DNA from: a virus
DNA: 34,305 bases
Strand: one strand, 5' to 3'
IMG/VR virus record: IMGVR_UViG_3300042332_000757
Location: 1 to 34,305 of that record
The translations under genes and the position numbers were made by a program. Of the stretch, positions 1-5,218 are shown in pieces. Positions within the stretch are counted from its first letter, which is position 1. Each line of letters begins with the position of its first letter. The notes below the pieces were generated by a model that was not told the DNA's origin, did not search any database, and worked only from the letters and a program-made list of their open reading frames with translations.

Positions 1-83
1 CTTAACGCGAACATAAGCGACTTAAGCTTACTCTTAAGCTGCTCAAGCTTGTCATATACCGCCAACTTGTCCTTAAGCGTCAT
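1..83 (-). CDS. Partial lysine/leucine-rich coiled-coil protein (runs off left edge)
   Basis: Twenty-seven codons are visible before the window ends, starting MTLKDKLAVYDKLEQL. The ATG overlaps the TGA stop of the upstream gene (80..481) in an ATGA arrangement, which decides the start and implies translational coupling. The Leu/Lys heptad-like spacing suggests a coiled coil, and at DNA level it appears as repeated cttaag/aagctt words. No function can be assigned from this fragment. Confidence 0.55.
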   Translation of the reverse strand, partial: MTLKDKLAVYDKLEQLKSKLKSLMFAL

Positions 84-481
84 CTTATGCATAGCGTCTT
101 GTTCTTAACCCAAATACGTTGACCCTGCCGAAAGTTGATCCCCTTCATACCGACAAACACCATATCCTCAACGTCTGTTCTTACCCACCGCTTGTTGGGA
201 TACAAGTACACGATCCTCTGCTCCATAGACTCGTTATGTATCGGGATGTAGCGAGGTTCTGTAACAGGTGACTCTGGTGTCACTGGTGTAGGCTGCTCAA
301 CCGGCTGCTCGGCCACTTCACCCGGCAACGTGCCATCCAAGAGATCACTCCTGTAGATCCGCTTGAAGCTCTTGAAACACTTACGCTCGATATAGTCCTC
401 CCCGAGCTTGTATGCTAACGGCCTATACGCGCTCCCTAGATGCTGCTTAACAGTCTTTTCGCTTAGTGTGTACTTGGTCAT
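80..481 (-). CDS. Hypothetical protein with Pro/Glu/Thr-rich linker
   Basis: This 133-residue protein starts MTKYTLSEKTVKQHLG. An upstream in-frame extension exists but has no credible composition, so the ATG at 481 is preferred. It has a basic N-terminal part (residues 1-50), a low-complexity P/E/V/T linker (about 55-75) and a C-terminal part rich in aromatic and basic residues (about 80-133). The linker resembles the S-P-V-T-P-V-Q-P linker in the protein at 10070..10627. No family is recognised. It is the first leftward gene after the divergent non-coding region and is coupled to the next gene by an ATGA overlap. No Shine-Dalgarno is visible before the start. Confidence 0.6.
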   Translation of the reverse strand: MTKYTLSEKTVKQHLGSAYRPLAYKLGEDYIERKCFKSFKRIYRSDLLDGTLPGEVAEQPVEQPTPVTPESPVTEPRYIPIHNESMEQRIVYLYPNKRWVRTDVEDMVFVGMKGINFRQGQRIWVKNKTLCIR

Positions 482-663
482 AGTACTAGCGACGGTACAA
501 GAAAAGAAGCGGCAGCGCAAGCTTACGCCCAACAAGGGCCAGCTAACCGGGCGCCCGCTCGACGTGTACCCCCACAGAAACACGTCTATTGCCCCCAGCG
601 GCACAGCATGTACACACGCTGCCACACGTAAGCTAGGCCAAGCTACAGGTGTAGGGCAAGTGC

Positions 664-709
664 AAAAAGAAACCTCCCTTGGTGCGCATCGTAGAGAGGC
701 GTGGGAGGT
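664..709 (-). terminator. Hairpin plus T-tract, possible leftward terminator or attenuator
   Basis: Read on the minus strand, ACCTCCC (709-703) pairs with GGGAGGT (678-672), a 7-bp stem with a 24-nt loop. It is followed by a TTCTTTTT tract (671-664). This is the layout of an intrinsic terminator for leftward transcription, although the loop is long. It lies 180 nt upstream of the gene at 80..481, so it would act inside that gene's leader. Confidence 0.35.
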
Positions 710-710
710 G

Positions 711-737
711 TTGTTGCAGCGCAGTATAGCGCAACAA
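711..737. repeat. Inverted repeat TTGTTGC / GCAACAA
   Basis: TTGTTGC at 711-717 is the exact reverse complement of GCAACAA at 731-737. An alternative inner pairing is GCGC (719-722) with GCGC (729-732) around an AGTATA loop. On the minus strand the loop reads TATACT, which resembles a -10 box pointing left towards the hairpin at 664-709. It could be an operator or promoter element. Only the repeat itself is directly seen. Confidence 0.35.
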
Positions 738-1100
738 ACTTAGTGTGGCTAGTGTGCGCCCCTGTGAAGGAGAGACACGCAAGCCGGGATGTCTTGCCGG
801 ACGTAGGGGAATGTAGCATGGCGACGGGTGGCGTCAACTGCGAAGGGGGCCAGTTGGCGAAAAAAAGTCTGAGGGGGCTTATGCGTCGCCGTCGCCGTCG
901 TATAACCAGGTCGCATCCCCCCCGCCCCTATCGCCGGTTTCTCAGAGTAAAAACCCCATTCCATATGACGTACATTGTGCATCGTTATGGCCAACCCGCT
1001 CAACCGCAACAGCTTGCAAGGGCGGCTCAATCGTGGCGTGCCGGAAGCGCCGCTTTGGTGCTCGGTGAGGTCGCTTTTGGCGGGCCGATGGGACGTTGAC

Positions 1101-1127
1101 GGGTGAGCTGGGCGGGCGGGGCGTGGG
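1101..1127 (+). other. G-quadruplex-forming motif
   Basis: Five G-tracts of three or four G occur on the plus strand within 27 nt, separated by loops of 6, 1, 1 and 3 nt. This satisfies the usual G3+N1-7 quadruplex pattern with a spare tract. It lies in the divergent non-coding region about 270 nt upstream of the first rightward gene. Folding and function are inference. Confidence 0.5.
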
Positions 1128-1359
1128 CGCGCGGTCGTTGCTTGTGGCGCGGGGGCGGTAACGCATTTCTTTCGTGTACGAACTATCTCCGCCGCACGCA
1201 CCGACCGGACGTCACTCGCGAGCTCCCCGAACTGCTCCCCGAATTTGCACGCACGCACGCACTGCGCATCACGTCCCACGCTCGCATCGCCTGCGCATCC
1301 TCCGAGCTGCATGCACTCACCAGGACGCACGCTTTTCTTTACCCATCGTTTCTTTTTTG

Positions 1360-1388
1360 TTGCGTACTTATGCGGAGTGACGTACTTT
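1360..1388 (+). promoter_or_regulatory. Candidate sigma70-like rightward promoter
   Basis: TTGCGT at 1360-1365 and TACTTT at 1383-1388 are separated by exactly 17 nt, and each box matches consensus in about half or more of its positions. Transcription would start near 1395, only a few bases before the ATG at 1398, giving a nearly leaderless message. That would agree with the absence of a Shine-Dalgarno. The match is weak and the host sigma factor is unknown. Confidence 0.25.
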
Positions 1389-1397
1389 TACACCCGT

Positions 1398-1568
1398 ATG
1401 AATAACCAATCACTGATCGACTCCCTCAACGCAGAACTACAATCCGCGCACGCCGAAGTGCTTGCAATCCGCGCTGCCGGCATCTTCGGTAAAGCACGGC
1501 TTGCAGCATGCAAACGCGTAATCGTTGCGCTTGAAGCGCTTAACGCAGCTCAGAAGGCCAGCAAATAA
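1398..1568 (+). CDS. Small helical hypothetical protein, first gene of the rightward module
   Basis: This 56-residue, Ala-rich and probably all-helical protein starts MNNQSLIDSLNAELQSAHAE. It has acidic and polar heptads in the first half and a basic stretch (G-K-A-R-L-A-A-C-K-R) in the middle. An in-frame extension upstream to 1245 has unlikely composition, so the ATG at 1398 is preferred. No Shine-Dalgarno is present. It begins the rightward cluster that includes ArdA, so it is probably expressed early. No family is recognised. Confidence 0.55.
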   Translation: MNNQSLIDSLNAELQSAHAEVLAIRAAGIFGKARLAACKRVIVALEALNAAQKASK

Positions 1569-1591
1569 CCAACCTCAACCAACCTGCCGAT

Positions 1592-1738
1592 ATGAATCCT
1601 ACCGACATGAATGCCTTAGAATACGCGGGTTACACAAGATTGTGCCTTTTCCTCCTAATGGGAGGCTGCGCAATCATAACCGCATCCCTTTGGTTGTCAG
1701 TCTATTGCGACTGGCTCAAATCCAACCGCAACAAGTAA
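1592..1738 (+). CDS. Small single-pass membrane protein
   Basis: This 48-residue protein starts MNPTDMNALEYAGYTR. One hydrophobic segment of about 20 residues (around 16-38, C-L-F-L-L-M-G-G-C-A-I-I-T-A-S-L-W-L) is followed by a short basic tail ending K-S-N-R-N-K, which by the positive-inside rule would be cytoplasmic. It lies 23 nt after the preceding gene in a C/A-rich, SD-less spacer. Small early membrane proteins of phages often modify the host envelope or exclude other phages, but no function is shown here. Confidence 0.55.
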   Translation: MNPTDMNALEYAGYTRLCLFLLMGGCAIITASLWLSVYCDWLKSNRNK

Positions 1739-1749
1739 CCAACAACCCT

Positions 1750-1764
1750 AACACACTACAAAAA
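1750..1764 (+). repeat. Leader element AACACACTACAAAAA, copy 1
   Basis: The 15-mer occurs identically at 2080-2094. Both copies lie just upstream of an ATG (8 nt before 1773 and 4 nt before 2099). Similar A/C-rich words precede the minus-strand starts at 12431 (ACACTACAA), 10899 and 12075. It may stand in for a Shine-Dalgarno as an unstructured ribosome-loading leader. Confidence 0.5.
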
Positions 1765-1772
1765 ACACACTT

Positions 1773-2018
1773 ATGAACATACAGCACAGAACCCAACCAA
1801 AAATCCGCCGCAAGATGATGTTTAGCATTGATGCCATCATCCACGACCATCACCGCGCTATAGAGTCGCGAACATGGACGTTTTTTAGACCCTATTGCGC
1901 CAAAACTCCAACCTATCGGGGCGCCGCGCGCATGATAGCCCAATCATGCGACAGCAGGCCATCGCCCAAAGACGTCTCGGTTATCCGCATCCAGGCGCAT
2001 GTTTGCGAGTCTCGCTAG
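1773..2018 (+). CDS. Basic hypothetical protein
   Basis: This 81-residue protein starts MNIQHRTQPKIRRKMMFSI. It is rich in Arg and His with no recognisable domain. The start is supported by the A/C-rich leader element AACACACTACAAAAA (1750-1764), which recurs before the ArdA gene at 2099. The last 30 residues look less protein-like, so the call is moderate. It sits in the rightward early module between a small membrane protein and ArdA. Confidence 0.45.
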   Translation: MNIQHRTQPKIRRKMMFSIDAIIHDHHRAIESRTWTFFRPYCAKTPTYRGAARMIAQSCDSRPSPKDVSVIRIQAHVCESR

Positions 2019-2032
2019 CCTAGGTTCCCGAG

Positions 2033-2075
2033 CTGGTCATCCTGCGGGGTGGCCAGAGGGGAGCAAAGACGCTCC
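2033..2075 (+). other. Two tandem stem-loops in the ArdA gene leader
   Basis: CTGGTCATCC (2033-2042) pairs with GGGTGGCCAG (2047-2056) around a TGCG tetraloop: 10 bp with two G-U pairs. GGAGC (2060-2064) then pairs with GCTCC (2071-2075) around a 6-nt loop. Neither is followed by a U-tract, so they are not ordinary terminators. They sit 24-66 nt upstream of the ArdA start and could be a structured leader, an RNA-stability element or a protein-binding site. Confidence 0.4.
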
Positions 2076-2079
2076 GTCA

Positions 2080-2094
2080 AACACACTACAAAAA
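2080..2094 (+). repeat. Leader element AACACACTACAAAAA, copy 2
   Basis: This is an identical copy of the 15-mer at 1750-1764. It lies immediately upstream of the ArdA start at 2099, where a Shine-Dalgarno would be expected but none is present. Confidence 0.5.
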
Positions 2095-2098
2095 TTAT

Positions 2099-2611
2099 AT
2101 GACAACCACAACCACAGAACCACGCATCTACGTAGGAACCTACGCAAAATATAACTCAGGCTCTATCAAAGGAGCTTGGATTGATCTTGATGAGCATGAC
2201 GCTGACTCGTTTCGTGAAGCATGCTTGGAATTGCATGCCGATGAGCATGATCCTGAGCTCATGTTTCAAGACTTCGAAGGCTTCCCGAAGTCTCTCTATT
2301 CCGAATGCTCCTTGCCTTCAATCCTTTGGGATTGGATGGCATGTTTAGAGGAAGAGCGTGAGCTTTGGGAGGCATACGCGGAGGCCATTGGCTATCAGCT
2401 GGAAGAAACTACACTTGAGCAGGCGCAAGACGCTTACGCTGGCCAATACGACGACGTAGAACGCTTTTGCGAAGAGCATTGCCAGGAAACCGAGTGTCTC
2501 TCGGGCGTGCCTGACTTTCTTCGAAGCTGCATCGATTGGCGTGCAGTTTGGCAGTCAGCACTCCGCTTTGACTACTGCGAGCACAACGGGTTCTTTTTCC
2601 GTAACAACTAA
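2099..2611 (+). CDS. ardA: ArdA-family antirestriction protein
   Basis: This 170-residue, strongly acidic protein has the typical ArdA length. The N-terminal block contains R-I-Y-V-G-T-Y-A-K-Y-N-S-G-S-I-K-G-A-W, followed by E-L-H-A-D-E-H-D-P-E and M-F-Q-D-F-E-G-F-P, all hallmark ArdA motifs. ArdA proteins are negatively charged DNA mimics that bind and inhibit type I restriction-modification enzymes, protecting incoming DNA. The C-terminal third is more divergent but ends in the expected aromatic block (G-F-F-F-R). It is the largest gene of the rightward cluster. The ATG follows the A/C-rich leader repeat, with no Shine-Dalgarno. Early expression on infection is inferred. Confidence 0.9.
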   Translation: MTTTTTEPRIYVGTYAKYNSGSIKGAWIDLDEHDADSFREACLELHADEHDPELMFQDFEGFPKSLYSECSLPSILWDWMACLEEERELWEAYAEAIGYQLEETTLEQAQDAYAGQYDDVERFCEEHCQETECLSGVPDFLRSCIDWRAVWQSALRFDYCEHNGFFFRNN

Positions 2612-2628
2612 TCAACACGCTTAAAACT

Positions 2629-2802
2629 ATGAGACATCTATACACAGAAGAAGAAATTGAAGGCCTTGCCGAGCGGCGCATTGACCGCCTTGACGAAAGG
2701 CTAATGAGCAACCAACTCACGCAAGCGGAGTATGACGAAGCCATGCAGCGTCTAAACGAAGAGATTGAGCAGCTTTATCGAAAGGCTGGATTCAACGTCT
2801 AA
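2629..2802 (+). CDS. Small charged coiled-coil protein
   Basis: This 57-residue protein starts MRHLYTEEEIEGLAERRIDR. It has highly charged E/R/L heptads, predicted as one or two amphipathic helices, with an L-T-Q-A-E-Y-D-E-A-M turn resembling short SHOCT/helical-hairpin proteins. It follows ArdA after 17 nt and is the last gene before the rho-independent terminator at 2812, so it is probably co-transcribed with ArdA. No function is known. Confidence 0.6.
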   Translation: MRHLYTEEEIEGLAERRIDRLDERLMSNQLTQAEYDEAMQRLNEEIEQLYRKAGFNV

Positions 2803-2811
2803 CCACCAAAC

Positions 2812-2843
2812 GCCCCTAGGTTTCGCGCCTAGGGGCTTTTCTT
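2812..2843 (+). terminator. Rho-independent terminator of the rightward module
   Basis: GCCCCTAGG (2812-2820) pairs perfectly with CCTAGGGGC (2828-2836) around a 7-nt loop, followed by TTTTCTTT. This is a strong 9-bp intrinsic terminator placed 9 nt after the stop at 2802. It ends the rightward transcript that carries ArdA. Confidence 0.85.
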
Positions 2844-2854
2844 TGCCCTGATAT

Positions 2855-2989
2855 ATGACCTACCACGACATCGCATCATGTCCGTCCCTTTGGGCCGAGC
2901 ATACAGACGACGAGCCATTCGCCGGGACGCTAGCAGAGCGGATTGAGTTTCTCGAAACGCTCTTTCACTACGAGGCGCAAGACGCCTAA
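2855..2989 (+). CDS. Short hypothetical protein downstream of the terminator
   Basis: A 44-codon frame starts MTYHDIASCPSLWAEHTD and ends Y-E-A-Q-D-A. It is acidic and partly helical (L-A-E-R-I-E-F-L-E-T-L-F). It lies beyond the terminator at 2812 and has no Shine-Dalgarno or clear promoter. Its stop overlaps the end of the convergent leftward gene by 4 nt. The composition looks coding, but the frame is short and expression would need read-through or its own promoter. Confidence 0.4.
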   Translation: MTYHDIASCPSLWAEHTDDEPFAGTLAERIEFLETLFHYEAQDA

Positions 2990-3168
2990 TTCTGTCCCAC
3001 TCCTCGCACCTCTCGCGCCACCCTACGCAAGCCCTCTAGCAGCGTAGCGAGCTGGCGCGCCAACATCCGCTCACGCCTATGCACTAGCACATACATCCGC
3101 TTCCACTTCGCAGCTTCCTGCGCATAAAACTCCGCTTCATCCTCTAGCGTCTCGCAATCTGGGCACAT
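2986..3168 (-). CDS. Small CxxC / helical protein, last gene of the long leftward run
   Basis: From the ATG at 3168 this is a 60-residue protein starting MCPDCETLEDEAEFYAQEAA. One C-P-D-C pair is at the N-terminus, followed by a long charged helix. A TTG at 3222 could extend it by 18 residues. The ATG start overlaps the upstream gene by 25 nt. The single CxxC could form half of a zinc site in a dimer. No family is recognised. Confidence 0.5.
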   Translation of the reverse strand: MCPDCETLEDEAEFYAQEAAKWKRMYVLVHRRERMLARQLATLLEGLRRVAREVRGVGQN

Positions 3169-3461
3169 AGTTCGCTTTGCAAGCGTGCTATCTTGACGTG
3201 CTGCGCCTGTATGATGCGCCAATACCGCTCGGTAAGATCGCGCAGGTCGTGTACCTCATTGGCCAGGTCAATCCCGTTCGGTAAAACCAAATTTGAATTT
3301 TGAATTTGAGATTTGATTTTGAAATTTGAAATTTGATTTTCAATTTCGGATTTGGAATTTGAAATTTGATTTTTGAAGTCCACCTTGAAATTTAGAAGTT
3401 GAATGTCTGATTTGCAAGGTAGACCGGCCAGCGCATCACTCGTTTTCAATCGTTCCAACAT
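3144..3461 (-). CDS. Hypothetical protein containing a Q-I-S-N low-complexity repeat
   Basis: This 105-residue protein starts MLERLKTSDALAGLPCKS from the ATG at 3461. Residues about 25-60 form a low-complexity stretch of repeated Q-I-S-N, K-S-E-I-E-N and K-I-K-S-Q-I units, encoded by AT-rich aaatttga/gatttga words unlike the surrounding DNA. The C-terminal 45 residues (D-L-R-D-L-T-E-R-Y) look like an ordinary helix. The repeat probably extends a coiled coil and may be an insertion of a mobile or expandable sequence. The start overlaps the preceding gene by 26 nt. Confidence 0.5.
   Translation of the reverse strand: MLERLKTSDALAGLPCKSDIQLLNFKVDFKNQISNSKSEIENQISNFKIKSQIQNSNLVLPNGIDLANEVHDLRDLTERYWRIIQAQHVKIARLQSELCAQIARR
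3289..3381. repeat. AT-rich imperfect tandem repeat (aaatttgaattt family)
   Basis: About 90 nt are built from variants of gaaatttga, gatttgattt and gaattt in a locally >75% A+T context, inside otherwise about 50% GC DNA. A shorter relative containing aatttcggattt lies at about 4170-4210 in the gene at 4017..4262. It is in frame with the gene at 3144..3461. It is not CRISPR: unit length is irregular and there are no unique spacers. Confidence 0.65.
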
Positions 3462-4020
3462 GATCGTCAGGGGCTTTCGGCGGCTTAAGGGCCGCCATGA
3501 AAGCGGCAGAGATGTCGTTGTTCGTGTGCAGATGCACATGCTGGTGCAGCTGATCCGGCACCTTGTTCTTCTCTAGATTAGCATACTTGTCCAGTGTGAT
3601 CCCCAAGGCCAGCACAGCGTCCTTGGCGGACATCTCCGGCATCAACTCCATAACCCGCTGAGCAGCGCCGTCGATCACCGACTGTAGTTTGGCCTTCAAG
3701 TTCGTGTTGAAGTACGCATTCCTGAACTGGCTATCCATGTCCAGCGCCGACACCTTAATCTCATCCACGCTGCGCTCGCTGATCCCGAGCTGCATGGCTA
3801 TAGCTCTCGAGTGCTGCCCTGTGATGAACAGATCGAGCACCTTTTTCTGTATCTCAGGCGGTATCCCGGCCAAAGCACCTTGACCATTGACCTTCTCCTG
3901 TATGACACCTGGCACATGCTTCTCTATCTTCACGCCAGAAAGCCCGGCTAGTTGCCTAGCACGGGACTCTGGTGACCGATAGACTGCGTTTCTCTTTTTG
4001 CGCTTGGGTGCCTCGCTCAT
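3436..4020 (-). CDS. HTH protein, possible phage small terminase subunit
   Basis: This 194-residue protein has a basic N-terminal segment (R-K-K-R-N-A-V-Y-R-S), a helix-turn-helix around residues 66-90 (S-R-A-I-A-M-Q-L-G-I-S-E-R-S-V-D) and a helical region with S-A-K-D-A-V-L-A-L-G-I-T-L-D-K. HTH plus a helical A-L-G-I-x-x-D-K block is seen in small terminase-like phage proteins that recognise packaging sites. No large terminase is in the window, so the role stays uncertain; it could be another DNA-binding regulator. The ATG start overlaps the stop of 4017..4262 (ATGA). A His-rich patch (H-Q-H-V-H-L-H) lies near the C-terminus. Confidence 0.5.
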   Translation of the reverse strand: MSEAPKRKKRNAVYRSPESRARQLAGLSGVKIEKHVPGVIQEKVNGQGALAGIPPEIQKKVLDLFITGQHSRAIAMQLGISERSVDEIKVSALDMDSQFRNAYFNTNLKAKLQSVIDGAAQRVMELMPEMSAKDAVLALGITLDKYANLEKNKVPDQLHQHVHLHTNNDISAAFMAALKPPKAPDDHVGTIENE

Positions 4021-4262
4021 TCTCGTTCGCTCATAAATGACAGATCTTCCGCCGTGATACCGTGGATCTCACCAAAGGCGCTCTCCTTGATGGCTTGGAG
4101 CTGCATGTAGTAGTGATCCGCCTTGAGCGCGATGCGAAGCTGGATATCAGCTTCAATTTCACGTTCCTTTTTCAAAATTTGAATTTCGGATTTCAATCTT
4201 GAAATCTCCTCCTCGGCCTGAAGGAGTAGCATCTCCGTAGCGATAGCGTGTTCTGGTGTCAT
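4017..4262 (-). CDS. Coiled-coil hypothetical protein
   Basis: This 81-residue protein starts MTPEHAIATEMLLLQAEEEI. It is largely one charged coiled coil (L-K-S-E-I-Q-I-L-K-K-E-R-E-I-E-A). It carries a short AT-rich block (about 4170-4210) related to the low-complexity repeat at 3289-3381. ATGA overlaps on both sides place it in a translationally coupled series. Function unknown. Confidence 0.6.
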   Translation of the reverse strand: MTPEHAIATEMLLLQAEEEISRLKSEIQILKKEREIEADIQLRIALKADHYYMQLQAIKESAFGEIHGITAEDLSFMSERE

Positions 4263-4552
4263 TTGTTCTTTATGTACTCTATACCATGTTGATCAAGCAA
4301 CGCATACAGCCGTAATGCCTCACGCTTCCATGTCGCCGGCCTAGGTGGTACTGTCATGCCCGCAAGCGCCTTCAACTTGTTCATCGTACCAGCACCAATG
4401 CCATACACGCTTTTAGGCGTCGTAAACGACCAGCGTAAGTCCTGCATGTTGCTGATGTTCATTAGTTCGATGTACCGCGCCATCTTGAAGTCTAGGGGCG
4501 CGATCCCGCACCGAGCTTCAACTCGGCGTATCCATAACTGACGCTTATTCAT
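4259..4552 (-). CDS. Hypothetical protein with HhH-like G-I-G-A-G motif
   Basis: This protein of 97 residues (100 if the ATG at 4561 is used) starts MNKRQLWIRRVEARCG. The MNK start is favoured because the resulting ATGAATAA stop/start overlap recurs at 6541-6548 and 9385-9392. The central Y-G-I-G-A-G-T-M-N-K-L-K-A-L-A-G resembles a helix-hairpin-helix DNA-binding element, though this is weak. It follows the P-loop kinase-like gene. Function unknown. Confidence 0.6.
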   Translation of the reverse strand: MNKRQLWIRRVEARCGIAPLDFKMARYIELMNISNMQDLRWSFTTPKSVYGIGAGTMNKLKALAGMTVPPRPATWKREALRLYALLDQHGIEYIKNK

Positions 4553-5027
4553 TGCTGCCATATTTCTTAAGTTCGTGTAGTAGTATGTGTTTAAACGTCT
4601 CGCTGCCGTCGTTGATCAGCGTGAAGTCCGGGGTAATCTGCTCTTGCTCCGTCTCGGACACATGATCCATCGGATCCACGCCAAATCGCCTGACACGGAT
4701 GACGATGCCGCCTTCCTCGCGGATAGCCGCAGCCTCGTTCAGAAATCGCACGTCGTCGATAACAAGTAGTCTGTCTGGCGGCATGAAGCCCACCCACAAC
4801 TGCGGGTCATACGCTCGGCCTGCCATGCCCAGGTCTTGCAAGAGCTTGCGCCCACGCTCGTCCTTCTTGCCGTTCCAGCACATATAATAACGAGCAATCC
4901 GCTTTATCTCGTAAGCAAACGAAAACAGTCGATACGCAGGATAGCACTCCTTGACGACCGAAGCTGCGTAGCTCTTGCCTGAGCCGGACAGCCCAGTAAA
5001 GCCGATAATCTTTGTGCGGAGGATCAT
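4545..5027 (-). CDS. P-loop dNMP kinase-like protein
   Basis: This 160-residue protein has a Walker A G-L-S-G-S-G-K-S at about residues 12-19, then E-R-G-R-K-L-L-Q-D-L-G, then L-L-V-I-D-D-V-R-F-L-N-E-A (Walker B/DxR region) and S-E-T-E-Q. This pattern is shared by phage deoxynucleoside monophosphate kinases of the T4 gp1/T5 type, which phosphorylate dNMPs to dNDPs for phage DNA synthesis. A GTG two codons upstream is possible, but the ATG at 5027 gives the usual ATGA overlap. Substrate specificity cannot be read from sequence, so other adenylate-kinase-like P-loop roles remain possible. Confidence 0.75.
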   Translation of the reverse strand: MILRTKIIGFTGLSGSGKSYAASVVKECYPAYRLFSFAYEIKRIARYYMCWNGKKDERGRKLLQDLGMAGRAYDPQLWVGFMPPDRLLVIDDVRFLNEAAAIREEGGIVIRVRRFGVDPMDHVSETEQEQITPDFTLINDGSETFKHILLHELKKYGSNE

Positions 5028-5218
5028 TTCCACTCCTTCGTTGTCAGCTTATACGCCTGCGCCAACACAAGATCAGCATCAAGCAGTGCAGCTCGGTCAT
5101 TCGCAAACGCCGAGTTGGCGTCGTAGTGTCGCAGTAAAGAATGCTTAAGCTGCTCGATAGCCGATGCAGCTTGGACCAAAACGTGCCGGTACATGAGTAG
5201 TTCGTTTTGCGCGTCCAT
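5024..5218 (-). CDS. Small helical hypothetical protein
   Basis: This 64-residue protein starts MDAQNELLMYRHVLVQAAS. The ATG at 5218 forms a TAATG overlap with the preceding stop and is preferred to a GTG six codons upstream. It is predicted helical throughout, without cysteines or membrane segments. Its position directly upstream of the dNMP-kinase-like gene suggests an accessory role, but no family is recognised. Confidence 0.55.
   Translation of the reverse strand: MDAQNELLMYRHVLVQAASAIEQLKHSLLRHYDANSAFANDRAALLDADLVLAQAYKLTTKEWK

Larger units (their letters stand above)
482..1397. other. GC-rich divergent non-coding region
   Basis: About 0.9 kb separates the leftward gene at 80..481 from the rightward gene at 1398. 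Open frames exist on both strands, but they are rich in Arg, Ala, Pro, His and Cys, match no recognisable fold and overlap one another, so I read the segment as non-coding. It contains runs of C (917-928), a G-tract cluster (1101-1127), a cgtcgc triplet run near 886-900, a cgcacgcacgcac run near 1248-1260 and two inverted repeats (672-709 and 711-737). Its position between divergent transcripts suits promoters and possibly an origin. I see no tRNA. Confidence 0.6.

Noticed and set aside
749-1330. A 193-codon minus-strand frame in the divergent region
   Set aside because: Composition is dominated by Arg, Ala, Pro, Thr and Cys as expected of GC-rich non-coding DNA. There is no domain, no coupled neighbour and competing frames lie on both strands.
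482-1397. tRNA or other classical RNA gene in the large non-coding gap
   Set aside because: I could not find a T-arm-like GTTCRANNC with a matching acceptor stem on either strand by eye.
3289-3381. CRISPR-like array
   Set aside because: Units are short, irregular and in frame within a coding sequence, with no constant repeat length and no spacers.
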